From assembly GCA_028876585.1 (NCBI GenBank), contig JAGWRL010000360.1, positions 1 to 7,863 on the forward strand: DNA of 7,863 nt, in the 5' to 3' direction. The position numbers were made by a program, and so were the translations under genes. Position 1 is the stretch's first letter. The number at the start of each line of letters is the position of its first letter. This document shows, in pieces, positions 7,394 through 7,863 of this stretch. This stretch comes from Pseudomonadota bacterium (GTDB lineage: Bacteria > Pseudomonadota > Alphaproteobacteria > Rhizobiales > Beijerinckiaceae). The notes beneath the pieces were generated by a model. That model was not told where the DNA came from. It saw only the letters and a list, made by a program, of their open reading frames with translations, and did no database searches.

Positions 7394-7863
7394 TTGCCGT
7401 TCGATCGCCTGTCCATCGCCCTCATCGTCGCGCTGATCGCCATCGGCCTCGCCTTCGGCCTGTGGCCGCAGCTCGATCTGGCGGCGACGCGCTTCGTCTA
7501 TCAGCACGGCGGCTTCTGGGGCGCCAGCCGTTACGCCGGCGCGGCGCGCGACATTCTGCGGCTGGCGCCGTTCTGGTTGCTCGGCGCCCTGGCGGCGCTG
7601 TGGGCGGCGCGGCGCTTCGGTTGGCGGGTCCCGGCGCCCTCGTCGCGCGCGCTGGTGTTTCTCATCGCCAGCCTGACGCTCGGCTCCGGCCTGATCGTCA
7701 ATCTCGGCCTCAAGGATCACTCGCACCGCCCGCGCCCGGTGCATGTCGTCGAGTTCGGCGGCGATCAGGCGTTCCGGCCCTGGTATCGCTTCGACGGCGC
7801 GTGCCGGAAAAACTGCTCGTTCGCCTCGGGCGAGGCGGCGTCGGGGTTCTGGATGCTCGCGCC
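7394..7863 (+). CDS. PAP2-family membrane phosphatase, 3' part beyond the window edge
   Basis: The frame is open from TTG 7394 to the window end (156 full codons), so the C-terminal part with the third motif is missing. Hydrophobic segments occur near residues 6-24, 57-73 and 86-106. The first phosphatase motif KxxxxxxRP is present as KDHSHRPRP (107-115). The second appears as CSFASGEAAS (141-150), giving SGE where most of the family has (P)SGH. A periplasmic-type loop with two Cys (about 137 and 141) precedes it. Relatives remove phosphate from lipids such as undecaprenyl diphosphate, phosphatidylglycerophosphate or lipid A, with the active site facing the periplasm. The substrate here is unknown. 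I recall SGE variants among alphaproteobacterial members, so this may be a subgroup trait and not a loss. The gene follows the transporter by 56 bases, with no obvious terminator or promoter in the gap. Confidence 0.85.
   Translation, partial: MPFDRLSIALIVALIAIGLAFGLWPQLDLAATRFVYQHGGFWGASRYAGAARDILRLAPFWLLGALAALWAARRFGWRVPAPSSRALVFLIASLTLGSGLIVNLGLKDHSHRPRPVHVVEFGGDQAFRPWYRFDGACRKNCSFASGEAASGFWMLA

Overview
The window is a GC-rich, gene-dense stretch of bacterial chromosome. Base composition, protein sequences and operon style suggest an alphaproteobacterium, probably of the order Hyphomicrobiales (Rhizobiales). This placement comes from pattern recognition, not from a search. There are eight protein-coding genes, two of them cut by the window edges. 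I found no RNA gene, insertion sequence, CRISPR array or tandem repeat, and no stretch over 300 bases lacks a gene.

Minus strand, left part (1-4704). From 4704 downwards runs a tightly packed set: an XdhC/CoxI N-terminal-type protein, an XdhC Rossmann-type protein, a MoeA/MoaB-like molybdopterin-binding protein and a MobA/MocA-like nucleotidyltransferase. Each of the three junctions is a short overlap of stop and start. After 47 bases comes an NAD(P)+ aldehyde dehydrogenase of the alpha-ketoglutaric semialdehyde dehydrogenase type. The first four are the usual accessory genes that build, modify or insert molybdenum cofactor for xanthine dehydrogenase/CO dehydrogenase-family molybdenum hydroxylases. 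No catalytic molybdenum hydroxylase subunit lies in the window. Further left, behind a plausible promoter of its own, begins a DUF937-like protein that runs off the left edge.

Plus strand, right part (4828-7863). A 123-base divergent intergenic region separates the molybdenum accessory genes from an M20D amidohydrolase (hippurate hydrolase/N-acyl amino acid hydrolase type). A metabolite:H+ symporter of the major facilitator superfamily follows 41 bases later. The pair looks like an uptake-and-hydrolysis unit for a small acid or N-acyl amino acid. The window ends inside a PAP2-family membrane phosphatase that starts with TTG behind a strong ribosome binding site. It carries SGE where the family usually has SGH.

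Taken together this is mostly ordinary metabolic and cofactor-handling DNA. I see no convincing new system. The most useful leads are the molybdenum accessory cassette without its enzyme, the split arrangement of domains often found fused, the SGE variant in the PAP2 protein, and a dyad in the divergent promoter region.
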